From JAVVHH01 sp963848035 (GTDB lineage Bacteria; Pseudomonadota; Alphaproteobacteria; Acetobacterales; Acetobacteraceae): a DNA stretch of 64,000 nucleotides. The position numbers were made by a program, and so were the translations under genes. The stretch covers positions 3,286,001 to 3,350,000 of the forward strand of contig CAWKCD010000001.1 in the NCBI GenBank assembly GCA_963848035.1. Direction: 5' to 3'. Positions 16,607 to 26,936 of the stretch are shown one piece after another. Each line of letters starts with the position of its first letter. Positions within the stretch are counted from its first letter, which is position 1. The notes under the pieces are model-generated. The model saw only the letters and a program-made list of their open reading frames with translations, was not told where the DNA came from and searched no databases.

Positions 16607-17364
16607 GTGCGGTAGTCGGGCTCTTCCTTGTCGAGGACCCGGCGCCAGGCGTCCAGATGCAGCCGCGCGTCGAGCTTCTCGCCCCACGGCCCATGCCAGT
16701 TCCGCCGGCCCTTCTCCGGCAGCGCCCGCAGCGCCCGGCCCGTGTTCAGCGCCGTCATCTGATACATCGCGGTCCGTTCGGCGATGTAGAGCTCGTCGAA
16801 CGCGTCGGCGACCGTCGGCCCGGCGACGGTGACGCCGTGGCCGCCCATGATCAGCATGCTGGCGCCGTCCATCGCCTCGGCCAACCGGTCGCCCTCGGCG
16901 TGATCGCCGGCCGGGGCGTCGCCGCCCTGGTCGATCTTCACGCGGTCGTTCAGCAGCAGGTTGTTGTGATGCGCCAGCGCGAGCTCCGGCTCGGCCAGCA
17001 GCGAGAGCGCGGTCAGATATTGCGGATGCACGTGCAGCACGCAGGCGGCGGCCGGTTGGCGCAGATGGATGCGGGCATGGATGTGGAACGCCACTTTGCG
17101 CAGCTCGCCGTCGCCGCGCAGCACCCGGCCGTCGAGGTCGCAGACGATCAGCTTGCTCGCCGTCAGCTCCTGGAACAGCAATCCGCGCGGGTTGATCAGG
17201 AATTGCGGCGGCTCGCCGGGCGCGGTCGGAAGCATCAGTGAGTTGTGGTTGCCGATCTGCTCGTTCCAGCCCTGCCGGGCCGCGACGCGGAAAACGGCCG
17301 CCATGTCGCAGCGCATCTCCCACTCGGTCGTGGACACGGATTGGGCAGTGTGGGTGTCTGGCAT
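16603..17364 (-). CDS. Class II aldolase/adducin family protein
   Basis: Zinc-dependent class II aldolase/adducin-fold protein, 253 residues, of the type annotated as fuculose-phosphate-aldolase-like or decarboxylase-associated. Metal-site segments are CVLHVHPQYLTAL (His-x-His), ALAHHNNLL, and a later MGGHGVTVAG. The N-terminal WNEQIGNHNSLM and ELTASKLIVCDLDG correspond to the phosphate/substrate loop region. Substrate unknown. Its stop codon overlaps that of the DMF-amidase-like gene (the four bases TTAG serve both strands). It is divergent from the transporter operon starting at 17443. Confidence 0.85.
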   Translation of the reverse strand: MPDTHTAQSVSTTEWEMRCDMAAVFRVAARQGWNEQIGNHNSLMLPTAPGEPPQFLINPRGLLFQELTASKLIVCDLDGRVLRGDGELRKVAFHIHARIHLRQPAAACVLHVHPQYLTALSLLAEPELALAHHNNLLLNDRVKIDQGGDAPAGDHAEGDRLAEAMDGASMLIMGGHGVTVAGPTVADAFDELYIAERTAMYQMTALNTGRALRALPEKGRRNWHGPWGEKLDARLHLDAWRRVLDKEEPDYRT

Positions 17365-17386
17365 CCATATACCAAAGCGGAGACGC

Positions 17387-17415
17387 TTGACGGTGCGCAA
17401 GCCCCGTCGTGATGT
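17387..17415 (+). promoter_or_regulatory. Possible promoter of the peptide-importer operon
   Basis: TTGACG at 17387-17392 is a good -35; the -10 position 17 bp downstream (TGATGT) is poor. It lies in the 78-bp divergent gap, 28 bp before the ATG of the binding protein. Confidence 0.25.
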
Positions 17416-17442
17416 TCGCTTCGTATACTTCGGGGTGACGCG

Positions 17443-19000
17443 ATGCGAGCAGGTTTCCTGGCGATGGCCGGCGTGGTGGCTGCGTGGCCTTGCGCGGCCG
17501 AGACGTTCAAGTGTCCGCACGTCGGGCGGGAATTTCACCTTCGGGCAGGAGGCGAACGTCAACAGCCTGGACCAGATGACGTCCAACACGATCAGCACGC
17601 GCAACATCGCGATGAACATCTTCGAAGCGCTGATGACGCGCGACGAGAACAACAATCCGATCCTCGACCTGGCGGACAGCATGGAGGAGGCGCCGGATCA
17701 TCTCACCTTCACGTTCAAGCTCCGGCAGGGCGTGAAATTCCACAACGGCAAGCCGATGACGTCGGCGGACGTGGCGGCGAGTTGGGACCGCTACAGCAAG
17801 ATCGGGCTGGACCGGCAGATCTTCGATGCGGTGAAGAGTTGGGAGGGGACGGATCCCTCGACGTTCGTCGTGCACATGAAATACGCGCAGCCGACCTTCC
17901 TCGAGAAGCTCAGCAGCTTCAGCATCCCGCTGGTGATCGTGCCGGCCGAGGCGAAGGACGATCCGCCGCAGCAATTGCGAACGATCGGCACCGGGCCGTG
18001 GCAGCTGGTCCAATCCGTGCCTGGCAGCTACGTCACGGTGAAACGATACGAGGGCTATTCGCCCAACCCGCATTTCGAACAGCGCACCGGGTTCGGCGGC
18101 TACAAGCAGGCCTGCTTCGACCAGGTGACGTTCCGTATCGTGACCGAAGGCGGGGCGCGGGTCGCGGGGCTGGAGACGGGGGAGCTGAACGCGGTCGAGG
18201 ACGTGCCGACGACCTCGGTCGCGCGGCTCAAGACGAACAAGGACGTCAAGCTGCTGCCGCTGCCGAACTGGTGGATCCAGATCGCGATCGGCAATGCCAG
18301 CAATCCGCCGACCGATGACGTGAAGGTGCGGCAGGCGATCCAGGCGGTGCTGGACATGGACGAGATCATGGATGCCGCGACCGATGGCAACTACAAGCTG
18401 AACTTCGGCTTCGCCTATCCCAATCAGCCCGATTACGTGACGACGGGCGAGAAGACCTACAACCAGAAGGACCCGGCCAAGGCCAAGAAGCTCCTCGCCG
18501 AAGCCGGCTACAAGGGGCAGCCGGTCGTCCTGCTGACGAACAAGGATTACAGCTCGATGTACAATGCCGCGCTGGTCGTGCAGCAGGAGCTGAAGGCGGT
18601 CGGCATCGCTGCCGAGCTGAAAGTCGTGGACTGGCCGACATCGGTGCAGATGAGCCAGAAGGCCGATAGCGGCTGGAACCTGTTCTTCAGCGGCTGGGGC
18701 ACGCAGCCGGCGCTCGGCGCGCTGGCCACGATGGCGTTCCTCGCGCCGCCCGGTGCGCAGTACAAGCCGAAGGACGACAAGGACGATCCCGACGTGCTGG
18801 CCGCGTGGAAGGACATGAACGACAAGCCGACGAAGGAGGAGCGCAAGGCGGCGTTCGGCCGGATGCAGGAGGTCTTGCTCGAGCGCGCTTACGTCTATCC
18901 GTTCGGGAGCCTGACCAAGGTGCAGGCGACGCGCGGCAACGTCGAGGGTTGGAAGCCGTTCCGGATCCCGCGCATCTCGAATGTCTGGTTCACGAACTAG
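17443..19000 (+). CDS. Peptide/opine-type ABC transporter substrate-binding protein, one frameshift
   Basis: Periplasmic SBP_bac_5 protein heading a complete importer operon. The signal peptide MRAGFLAMAGVVAAWPCAAETFK reads from 17443, but the mature protein GGNFTFGQEANVNSLDQM reads one base out of phase; the break is at about 17510-17513. Removing one base gives about 518 residues, the usual size. Body features: FTFKLRQGVKFHNGKPMTSA and VKVRQAIQAVLDMDEIMDA, ending WKPFRIPRISNVWFTN. Its use of EAPDHLTFTFKL and of an internal Cys resembles opine- or glutathione-type binders, but the ligand is not decidable. Confidence 0.85.
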
Positions 19001-19003
19001 GAC

Positions 19004-19951
19004 GTGATCCGGCTGCTGTTGGTGCGGCTGGCGGGGGCGGTTCCGGTGCTCCTGCTGGTCAGCGTGGTGAGCTTCGGGCTGATGCGGCTGATCCCCGGCG
19101 ATCCATCGGCCGCGATCGCCGGGCTGTCGGCGACGCCGCAGATGGTGGCGCAGATCCGCGCGCAGATGGGGCTGGACCAGCCGCTGCTGCAGCAGGCGCT
19201 GCACTGGTATGTCGGCCTGCTGCACGGCGATCTGGGACGGAGCATCCTGCTGGGGCAGAGCGTGTTCTGGGCGACGATGGAGCGGCTGCCGATCACCATG
19301 GCGCTCTCGCTCTATGCCCTGGTCATTACTCTCGTGATCGGCATCGGCGCCGGCGTGCTGGCGGCGCTGCGGCAGAACAGCTGGGTGGACCAGCTGGCCA
19401 TGATGATCGCGATGCTGGGCATCTCCATCCCCAATTTCTTCTTGGGCCTGCTGTTCATCATCTGGTTCGCGGTGGGGTTGGGATGGCTGCCGAGCGGCGG
19501 TTACATCGCCTTCACCGACGATCCCTGGGGCTGGTTCAGGACCAGCACGATGCCGGCGGTTTCGCTCGCGCTGCTCAACGTCGGCCTGCTCGCGCGGGTG
19601 ACGCGGAGCACGATGCTCGAGGTGCTGCGGCAGGACTACGTGCGCACCGCCCGCGCCAAGGGCCTGCCGCGATATGCCGTCATCGGCAAGCACGCGCTGG
19701 CCAACGCGATGATCCCGATCACCACCGTCGTCGGGATCATCATCAGCTTGCTGGTCTCGGGCTCGGTGGTGACGGAGACGCTGTTCAGCATCCCCGGGAT
19801 CGGGCAACTCCTGACGTCGGCGGTGCTGGGCCGGGACTACCCGATGGTGCAGGGCGGATTGCTGCTGGTGACCGCGATGCTGGTGCTGATCAATCTCGGC
19901 GTCGACCTGCTCTACGCCGCACTGGACCCGCGGATCCGTTATGAGCGATAG
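19004..19951 (+). CDS. Peptide-type ABC transporter permease (DppB class)
   Basis: Intact 315-residue inner-membrane permease, GTG start 3 bp after the binding-protein stop. N-terminal anchor and VSVVSFGLMRLIPGDPSAAI, then the coupling loop LRQDYVRTARAKGLPRYAVIGKHALANA (about residues 205-232) that contacts the ATPase, and the usual LGVDLLYAALDPRIRYER ending. Overlaps the next gene by 11 bp. Together with the following three genes it forms the only peptide-type importer in the window with its own ATPases. Confidence 0.93.
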   Translation: MIRLLLVRLAGAVPVLLLVSVVSFGLMRLIPGDPSAAIAGLSATPQMVAQIRAQMGLDQPLLQQALHWYVGLLHGDLGRSILLGQSVFWATMERLPITMALSLYALVITLVIGIGAGVLAALRQNSWVDQLAMMIAMLGISIPNFFLGLLFIIWFAVGLGWLPSGGYIAFTDDPWGWFRTSTMPAVSLALLNVGLLARVTRSTMLEVLRQDYVRTARAKGLPRYAVIGKHALANAMIPITTVVGIIISLLVSGSVVTETLFSIPGIGQLLTSAVLGRDYPMVQGGLLLVTAMLVLINLGVDLLYAALDPRIRYER

Positions 19952-20791
19952 CCCGGCGCGCGCCACGCATCCGGCGATTGTTCCAGCACCGTCTGTTCGT
20001 CACCGGGCTGATCCTGTTCCTTTTGATCCTCGGCCTGGCCGCTTTCGCGCCCTGGATCACGACCGCCGATCCCAACAAGCTGAGCTTCCGCACCAAGTTC
20101 CTGCCGCCTTCGGCCGACTTCGTGTTCGGCACCGACAATTTCGGCCGCAGCCTCTGGTCGCGCACGGTCTGGGGCGCGCGTCTGTCGGTCGAGATCGGCG
20201 TCGCGGTCGTGGTGCTCAACGCCGTGTTCGGCACGCTGGTCGGCGCGCTGTCGGGGTATTTCCGCGTCACTCGACGGCCCGCTGATGCGCATCAACGACG
20301 CGCTGATGGCCTTCCCGGCGATCCTGCTCGCGATCGGCATCACCGCGGTTCTGGGCCCCAGCACCGAGAACGTCACCCTCGCGCTCGCGGTGGTCTACAT
20401 ACCGCGGACGGCGCGGATCGTGCGCGCATCGGTGCTGGTGCTGCGCGAGATGGAATACGTCCAGGCCGCCGTTGCCGCCGGCGCGGGGCACTGGCGCGTG
20501 TTGCGCACGCATGTGATCCCGAACGCGCTGGCGCCGCTGATCGTGCAGCTCAGTTTCCTGTTCGCCTACGCCGTGCTCACCGAAGCGACTCTCAGCTTCC
20601 TCGGCCTCGGCGCCGTCCCGCCCACGCCGACCTGGGGCAACATCATGGCCGAGGGACGGCAATACATGCGCGATGCGCCGTGGATCATCACCATCCCCGG
20701 CATCCTGTTGGCGGTCACGGTGATGGGGCTGAACCTGCTTGGCGACGGGCTGCGCGACGTGCTGGACCCGCGGTTGCGGCTGCAGCCTTGA
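19941..20791 (+). CDS. Peptide-type ABC transporter permease (DppC class), two frameshifts
   Basis: Second permease of the operon. From ATG 19941 (MSDSPARATHPA) the frame shifts near 19977 into FQHRLFVTGLILFLLILGL, and again near 20269 after GYFRV into LDGPLMRINDALMAFPAILLA. Both breaks are consistent with one extra base. The C-terminal part carries the coupling loop REMEYVQAAVAAGAGHWRVLRTHVIPNA and LLGDGLRDVLDPRLRLQP. A TTG at 19978 could be an alternative start that avoids the first break. The stop TGA overlaps the TTG start of the ATPase gene. Confidence 0.78.
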
Positions 20792-21741
20792 GCCTGCTCG
20801 CGATCGAAGGCCTCACGGTCGCCTTCGGCAACGCGACCGCGGTCGAGGATGTGTCGCTCTCGATCGAGGCCGGCGAGATCCTGGGCGTGGTCGGTGAGAG
20901 CGGCAGCGGCAAGAGCGTCACGGCGCTCAGCGTCATGGGTCTGCTGCCCGAGCCGGCTGCGCGGGTGCTCGGCGGTCGGGTCGTGTTCGAAGGCGAGGTG
21001 TTGACCGGCATGTCCGAATACCGGCTGCGGCGGATCCGCGGGCCGGGGATCGGCATGGTGTTCCAGGAGCCGATGACCTCGCTCAACCCGGTGTTCTCGA
21101 TCGGCGAGCAGATCACCGAGACGCTCGCCGCCCATGGCGAACGCGACAAGACCCGGCGCCGCGACATCGCCGTCGAGATGCTCGAACGCGTCGGCATCCC
21201 GTCGGCTGCGCGGCGGTTGAAGGACTACCCGCACCAGCTCAGCGGCGGCCAGCGCCAGCGCGTGATGATCGCCATGGCCTTGGCGTGCCGGCCGCGCCTG
21301 TTGATCGCCGACGAGCCCACCACGGCGCTGGACGTGACGATCCAGGCCAGCATCCTCGACCTGCTGCTCGACCTGCGCGACCAGTTGGGCATGGCCGTGC
21401 TGGTCATCACCCACAACATGGGGGTCATCGCCGAAGTCGCCGACCGGGTCGCGGTCATGTATTCGGGCCGCGTGGTCGAGCAAGCCCCGGTCGAAGCGTT
21501 GTTCGCCGACCCCGAGCACCCCTATACGCGCGCCCTGCTCGGCTGTGTGCCGACGCTGGACGACGACCGCGAGCGCCTGGCCTCGATCGCCGGGGCGTTG
21601 CCGGACCCGCGCGCGCGTCCGCCGGGCTGCCGCTTCGCGCCGCGATGCGCGCTGCGGATCGACGCTTGCGACGCCGCGGTTCCGGCGTTGCGGCCGGTCG
21701 CCGCGGGGCATGACGCCGCCTGTATCCGGGTGGCGGCGTGA
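20788..21741 (+). CDS. Peptide-type ABC transporter ATP-binding protein (DppD class)
   Basis: Cytoplasmic ATPase subunit, 317 residues from a TTG start that overlaps the permease stop (TTGA). Walker A GESGSGKS about residue 33, Q-loop VFQEPMTSLNP, signature LSGGQRQRVMIAMAL about 151, Walker B LLIADEPTTALD, and H-loop VITHNMG. The C-terminal oligopeptide-transporter extension is present with the cysteines expected for the Fe-S-like motif (CVPTLDD, PGCRFAPRCALRIDAC). The gene is intact. Confidence 0.93.
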   Translation: MSLLAIEGLTVAFGNATAVEDVSLSIEAGEILGVVGESGSGKSVTALSVMGLLPEPAARVLGGRVVFEGEVLTGMSEYRLRRIRGPGIGMVFQEPMTSLNPVFSIGEQITETLAAHGERDKTRRRDIAVEMLERVGIPSAARRLKDYPHQLSGGQRQRVMIAMALACRPRLLIADEPTTALDVTIQASILDLLLDLRDQLGMAVLVITHNMGVIAEVADRVAVMYSGRVVEQAPVEALFADPEHPYTRALLGCVPTLDDDRERLASIAGALPDPRARPPGCRFAPRCALRIDACDAAVPALRPVAAGHDAACIRVAA

Positions 21742-22695
21742 CGGCGCTGCTGGAGGCCGAGGGCCTGGTCAAGCATTACCGCGTCGGCAGCGGCCTGACC
21801 GAAAGGCCTGCTCCGCGCCGTCGACGGCGTTTCGCTGTCGATCGCGCCGGGCACGACGGTCGGCCTCGTCGGCGAGAGCGGTTGCGGCAAGAGCACCCTG
21901 GGGCGGCTGCTGATCCGCCTCGTGCCGCCGACCGATGGCCGCGTCCTGTTCGAGGGCCGCGACATCACTGGCCTCGGGGGACGTGCCCTCAAGCCGACCA
22001 GGCGCGCCATGGGCATGGTGTTCCAGGACCCCTATGGCGCGCTGGATCCGCGCATGAACGTGGAAGCCATCGTCCGCGAACCGCTGCTGATCCATGGCGA
22101 GGGCGCGGACCGTTCGCGCGTGACCGAGATGCTCGAGCATGTCGGGCTGCCCGCCTCGGCCGCCGCCCGCTACCCGCACGAGTTCAGCGGCGGCCAGCGG
22201 CAGCGGATCGGCATCGCGCGCGCGCTGATCATGCGTCCGCGCCTGCTGGTCTGCGACGAGCCCGTCTCCGCGCTGGACGTCTCGGTGCAGGCCGGGATCA
22301 TCAACCTGCTGCAGGACCTGCAGGCGGAACTCGGCCTGGCGATGCTGTTCATCGCCCATGACCTCGCCGTCGTGCGCCACGTCAGCGACCGCATCGCCGT
22401 GATGTATCTGGGCCGGATCGTCGAGCAGGCCGAGAAGCGGACGCTCTACGCGGGTCCGCTGCACCCCTATACGCAGGCGCTGATCGCCTCGGTGCCGGCA
22501 CTGTCCCCGGTCGGGCGGCGGGAGCGACGCGCCAAGCGGATCCGCAGCCCCGGCGACGTGCCGAGCGCCATGGCGATCCCTGGCGGCTGCCGCTTCCATC
22601 CGCGCTGCCCCCATGTCATGCCGGTCTGCCGCGAGGTCGATCCGGCGCTGACCGAACCGGCGCCGGGCCATGGCGTCGCCTGCCATCTTTACTGA
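21738..22695 (+). CDS. Peptide-type ABC transporter ATP-binding protein (DppF class), one frameshift
   Basis: Second ATPase subunit; GTG start overlaps the stop of the first (GTGA). The N-terminal LLEAEGLVKHYRVGSGLTE runs into a frame break at the AAA of 21802-21804; one base removed gives GLLRAVDGVSLSIAPGTT and then the Walker A GESGCGKST. Further: Q-loop VFQDPYGALDPRMNV, signature FSGGQRQRIGIARAL, Walker B LLVCDEPVSALD, H-loop FIAHDLAVVRH, and the C-terminal GGCRFHPRCP. About 318 residues when joined. The A-run makes a base-call error plausible. Confidence 0.85.
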
Positions 22696-22704
22696 GGTGA
22701 GAGC

Positions 22705-23719
22705 ATGACCGCGAAGTCTCGGCTAGTCCCGGAAGTCGATTTCGAAGCATCCGGCGCGCAACGCGGGTTCGTCCGCCTGTTCCATTCGGTGCACCGTTCC
22801 GCCTACGGCTACATCCCGATCCCGATCGTCGTGCTCAAGAACGGGGAGGGTCCGACGGCGCTGTTCGTCTCCGGCACGCACGGCGACGAATACGAAGGGC
22901 AGGTCGCGCTGTGCAACCTCGCGCGCGAGCTCGAGCCGGCCACGATCAGCGGCCGCGTGATCCTGCTGCCCGCTGCCAACCTGCCGGCCGCTCTCGCGGG
23001 CACGCGCACCTCGCCGATCGATGACGGCAACCTGAACCGGCTGTTCCCGGGCGATGCGGAAGGCTCGGTGACCGAGCAGATCGCCTATTTCATCGAGCAC
23101 GAGCTGGTGCCGCGTGCCGACATCGTTGTGGATCTGCACTCCGGCGGGTCGTCGCTTCATTACGTGCCCTCCGCGCTCATGATGCAGGACGACGAGAACC
23201 CGGCCCGGCAAGCCGGATTGCTCGCCGCCCTTCGCGCCTTCGGCTCGCCGATCTCCTATATCGGTCACGCTGCGCCGGGGCAGGGCGCGTTGCGCACCAC
23301 GGCCGGCGCCGCGCTCCGCCACGGCAAGCTCGCGCTCGGCACCGAGTTGGGCGGCAGCGGGACCGTGACGTCGGCCGCATTGCGGATCGCCGAGCAGGGC
23401 CTACGCAACGTGCTGGCGCACATGAACATCCTGCCGGGACACAGCATCACGACGGGCGGTACGCGGATCCTGGATGTCGGCGGCCCGGAGTATTTCGTCT
23501 ACGCGTCCGGCACCGGGCTTGTATGAGCCGCTGGTCGAGCCCGGCGAGATGGTGCGCGCGGGCGAGGCGGCCGCGCGGATCCACACGCCGGAGACGCCCT
23601 GGGCGCCGGCTGCGACCGTGGTGTTCGCCCGCGACGGTTTCGTGCTGTGCAAGCGCGTTCCCGGACGTGTGGTCCGCGGCGATTGCTTGTTCCATCTCGG
23701 TTCCGACATCGATCCGTAG
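22705..23719 (+). CDS. Succinylglutamate desuccinylase/aspartoacylase-family (M14-like) deacylase, one frameshift
   Basis: Zinc-dependent N-acyl amino acid hydrolase of the AstE/AspA/DoeB family. Zinc ligands are in SGTHGDEYEGQ (His, Glu; about residue 54-61) and VDLHSGGSS (His, about 139); the NLNRLFPG segment binds the substrate carboxylate in relatives. The frame breaks near 23519, between YASGTG and LYEPLVEPGEMVRAG; the tail is the beta domain that closes DoeB-like proteins, giving about 337 residues. Nine bp after the ATPase gene, so the operon imports an acylated or peptide-like compound that this enzyme probably deacylates (inference). Confidence 0.82.
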
Positions 23720-23726
23720 GCTGCCA

Positions 23727-24800
23727 TCACGATCGTCGTGCCCGTCCGAGGCGGCGCTCGATCGAGCGGCTGTAGGTCGAGACCGCGAAGCAGAACAGGA
23801 AGAACACGGCGGCCGCGAAGGTGAACCCCTCGGAGGCCAGACCGGTCCAGCTCGGATCGCGCAGCGCTTGCAGCATCGTGCCGAGGAGCTCGTACATCCC
23901 GATGATGCTGATCAGGGTCGTGTCCTTGAACAGGTCGATGATCGTGTTGACCAGGCCGGGGATCGACAGGCTCAGCGCTTGCGGCAGCGTCACGAATACC
24001 GTGTTCTGCCAGGGGCGCAGGCCCAGCGAGGCCGCGGCTTCCTCCTGCTCGGCGGCCACGCCCTGCAGCCCGCCGCGGATCACCTCGGCGACGTAGGCGG
24101 CGTTGAACAGGCCCATGGCCGCGACCGCGCGCAACAGGCGCGACGTGCTCACCCCCTGCGGCAGGAATAGCGGCAGCATCACCGCGGCGACGAACAGGAC
24201 GCCGACCAGCGGCATCCCGCGCCAGCATTCGATGAAGCCGACGCAGAGCGTCCGCACGATCGGCAGCGCCGACCGGCGGCCAAGCGCCAGCGCCGTGCCG
24301 AGCGGCAGCGAGATCGCCGAGACCAGCACGGTGATGATCACGTTCAGCAACAAGCCGCCCCAACGGTCGGGATCGACATAGGGCAGCTTGCCGACATCGC
24401 CGATCAGCAGCAGGCCGGCGGGCACCGGGTAGAGCGCGAGCAGCAGCAGCGCCACTCCGCGCCGCCGCGCGCGGGGGCGCAACAGCATGACGCAGAGCAC
24501 GGCCAGCAGCCCGGCCGCCAGCGCGACGCGCCAGAGTTGGTCCACGGGATAGTGGCCGAACAGCAGCAGCGGCAGACGCTGGCGGATGAACGTCCAGCAT
24601 GCGCCGCCGCCGATACAGGCGGCCTGCGTCTCGCCGGCGAGGTTGGCGTGCAGGATCGACCATTGCAGGAAGGGAATCGCCACCGCGATCACGGCGGCGA
24701 CGGCCAGCAGCGTCGCCGCGCCGTTGGCGACGCTGCTGAACAGGTTGCGCCGAGCCCATGGCCAGATACGGCCCCACCCAGCACCGCTCGGCGGCTTCAT
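23727..24800 (-). CDS. aapM: General L-amino-acid ABC transporter permease AapM-like
   Basis: Inner-membrane permease of the general amino-acid importer, 357 residues from ATG 24800, which overlaps the aapQ stop (ATGA). An N-terminal hydrophobic stretch and a periplasmic loop (ETQAACIGGGACWTFIRQRL) precede the His/Glu-type permease core: ALPIVRTLCVGFIECWRGMPLVGVLF and the coupling loop QEEAAASLGLRPWQNTVFVTLPQAL. Ends with SIERRLGRARRS. The usual ATPase gene aapP does not follow; the next gene is on the other strand. Confidence 0.9.
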   Translation of the reverse strand: MKPPSGAGWGRIWPWARRNLFSSVANGAATLLAVAAVIAVAIPFLQWSILHANLAGETQAACIGGGACWTFIRQRLPLLLFGHYPVDQLWRVALAAGLLAVLCVMLLRPRARRRGVALLLLALYPVPAGLLLIGDVGKLPYVDPDRWGGLLLNVIITVLVSAISLPLGTALALGRRSALPIVRTLCVGFIECWRGMPLVGVLFVAAVMLPLFLPQGVSTSRLLRAVAAMGLFNAAYVAEVIRGGLQGVAAEQEEAAASLGLRPWQNTVFVTLPQALSLSIPGLVNTIIDLFKDTTLISIIGMYELLGTMLQALRDPSWTGLASEGFTFAAAVFFLFCFAVSTYSRSIERRLGRARRS

Positions 24801-25895
24801 CGGCGATCGAGGCTGAGGCGGGCGTTGTAGGCGTTCATGAGCGCCGAGACCGACAGGCTGATGCCGAGGAACACCGCGATCACCAGGCTCATCGTCTCGA
24901 TCTCGCGGCCGGATTGGTTGAGCGCGGTGCCGGCGAAGATCTGGAACACTTCGGGGAAGGCGATGGCCGCTCCAAGCGAGCTGCTCTTGAACAGGTTGAG
25001 ATACTGGCTGGTCAGCGGCGGCACCATCATGCGCAGCGCCTGCGGCATCACCACGCTGGCCAGCACGCGTCCGGGCCGCAAGCCGAGCGCCCGCGCCGCC
25101 TCGGTCTGGCCTTTCGGCACCGCCTCGATCGCGCCGCGGACGATCTCGGCGATGAAGGCGGCGGAATAGACCGACAGGCCGAACCAGAGCGCGACGAATT
25201 CCGGCGGCAGCGACACGCCGCCTTTGATGTTGAACCCGCCCAACTGCGGCCACTCGACCCTCTCGACCGAGAACCCGGCCAACACCGCCGCCGGCACCAG
25301 CAGCGCGAGCATCGCCCAGCCCCACCGGCGGACCGCCCATGCCGCGATCGGCACGAGGGCGCAAGCCGCCGTCATCGACGCCGCCGCGTGGTCGGTCCAG
25401 ATCGGGCGCGGCACGAACAGGCCGCGCACGTTCAGCAACACGCCGGGCAGGATCGCAATGCTCTGCCGCGGCGACGGCAGGGCCTGCAGCACTGCGAGAT
25501 ACCAGAACACGATCTGGATCAGTTGCGGCGTATTGCGGATCAGCTCGACGAACCCGGCCGCGAGCTGCCGCCACAACCAGTTCGACGAGAGCCGCATCAC
25601 GCCGACCACCACGCCGAGCACCGTCGACGCCACGATCCCCGCCACCGACACCAGCGCCGTGTTGAGCAGCCCGACCAGCAGGACCCGGCCATAGCTATCG
25701 GTGGTCGACCCAATCGATCAGATGGAACGGGATGTCGAAATGCGCCGGCGCGGCGAGATAGTCGAAGCTGAACCCGAGCCGCCGGACGGCCAGGTTGTCG
25801 GCGGCGTTGGAGACGATCCATCCCGCGAGCAGGATGACGGCGGCGAGCAGCAGCCATTGCAGCCGCCGGGCCCGGCGCGACGGCAGCCGCACCAT
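24797..25895 (-). CDS. aapQ: General L-amino-acid ABC transporter permease AapQ-like, one frameshift
   Basis: Partner permease, about 365 residues. The N-terminus (MVRLPSRRARRLQWLLLAA, then FSFDYLAAPAHFDIPFHLIDW) is in one frame from ATG 25895; near 25698-25706 the frame shifts, and SYGRVLLVGLLNTALVSVAGI continues the protein. The long central insert between permease halves (LNVRGLFVPRPIW to VEWPQLGGFNIKGG) is characteristic of AapQ. Coupling loop KGQTEAARALGLRPGRVLASVVMPQAL is present. It starts 9 bp after the binding-protein stop. Confidence 0.85.
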
Positions 25896-25904
25896 GGCGG
25901 ACGG

Positions 25905-26936
25905 TCAGTACCAGGGCGGCGGGATCTGCAGGCCGCCCTGTGTCCAAAGGCTGTTCATGCCGCGCGGCAGGCCGAGCCCCTTCGGGCCGAAGAACTCGTC
26001 GTAGATCTCGCCGTAATTGCCGACGTCGCGGATGATGCGGAACGACCAGTCGTCATCCACGCCGAGCATCTTGCCGAACCCGCCCTCGACGCCGAGGAAC
26101 TTGCGCTGGCTCGGATCCTCGCTCGGCGACTGCTTGGCGGCGGCCACGTTCGCGCGCGTCAGGCCGAGCACTTCGCCCTCGAGCATCGCGTAGTGCGTCC
26201 ACTTGACCAACTTGGTCCAGTTCTCGTCGCCTTCCCGCGTGTACGGACCGAGCACCGAGCGCGAGATCGTCTCGCCCAGGACGCTCCAATCGTCAGGCTT
26301 CTTCATGCTCGATCGCGCGGCGGCGACGCTGCCGGCGTCGTCGGTGTAGCCGTCGCACCGTCCGGCTTCGGCCGCCGCGAAGGCCTGCTCCGGCCGGTCG
26401 AACAGCAGCGTGCCGATCTTGACGTGGGCGATCTGGTTGTAGTCGGCGATGTTCTTCTCGAGCGTGGTGCCGGTCTCGAGACAGATGGTCGCGCCGTCCA
26501 GTTGCTTGACGGTCGACACGTTGAGGCTCTTGCGCACCATGAAGCCCTGGCCGGTGTAGAAATTGACCACCGGCTCGGCCAAGCCAAGTTGCGTGTTGCG
26601 AACGAATGTGTGTTCGGAATCGCGGATCAACACGTCGATCTCGCCGCCCTTGAGGACCGTGAACCGCACCTGCGACGTGAGTCCCACGAACTTGACCTTG
26701 TTGGGGTCGCCGAGGACCGCATCGGCCAGCGCCCGGCACAGCGCCACGTCCAACCCTTTCCAGTTGCCGCCGCTGTCCTGGAAGGCGTAGCCGGGGATTC
26801 CGGTGTCCACCCCGCAGACGAGCTGCCCACGCTGTTTGACCGCATCGAGCGTCGGGCTGCGCACGTCTTGCGCGCGCGATGGAGCGGCTGCGGCGCCGAG
26901 CAGCAACGCGGCGATCAGGCAGGAACGACCCAGCAT
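25905..26936 (-). CDS. aapJ: General L-amino-acid ABC transporter substrate-binding protein AapJ-like
   Basis: Periplasmic binding protein of the SBP_bac_3 family, 343 residues. I chose ATG 26936, preceded by GAGGAG, which gives a clean signal peptide (MLGRSCLIAALLLGAAAAPSRAQ). Binding-domain segments: GQLVCGVDTGIPGYAFQDSGGNWKGLDVALCRALADAV-type start (residues about 34-70), AEAGRCDGYTDDAGSVAAAR and the typical end GLPRGMNSLWTQGGLQIPPPW. First gene of aapJQM. Broad L-amino-acid specificity is expected from the family. Confidence 0.92.
   Translation of the reverse strand: MLGRSCLIAALLLGAAAAPSRAQDVRSPTLDAVKQRGQLVCGVDTGIPGYAFQDSGGNWKGLDVALCRALADAVLGDPNKVKFVGLTSQVRFTVLKGGEIDVLIRDSEHTFVRNTQLGLAEPVVNFYTGQGFMVRKSLNVSTVKQLDGATICLETGTTLEKNIADYNQIAHVKIGTLLFDRPEQAFAAAEAGRCDGYTDDAGSVAAARSSMKKPDDWSVLGETISRSVLGPYTREGDENWTKLVKWTHYAMLEGEVLGLTRANVAAAKQSPSEDPSQRKFLGVEGGFGKMLGVDDDWSFRIIRDVGNYGEIYDEFFGPKGLGLPRGMNSLWTQGGLQIPPPWY

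Noticed and set aside
19978..21741. Apparent permease-ATPase fusion of 587 residues
   Set aside because: The frame joins a permease N-terminus, an out-of-frame stretch and the ATPase only because of a frame break near 20269; the true permease continues in the other frame and the ATPase starts at TTG 20788.
23727..25574. A 615-residue version of AapM
   Set aside because: The N-terminal 258 residues are an out-of-frame reading of aapQ; the genuine start is ATG 24800, which overlaps the aapQ stop.
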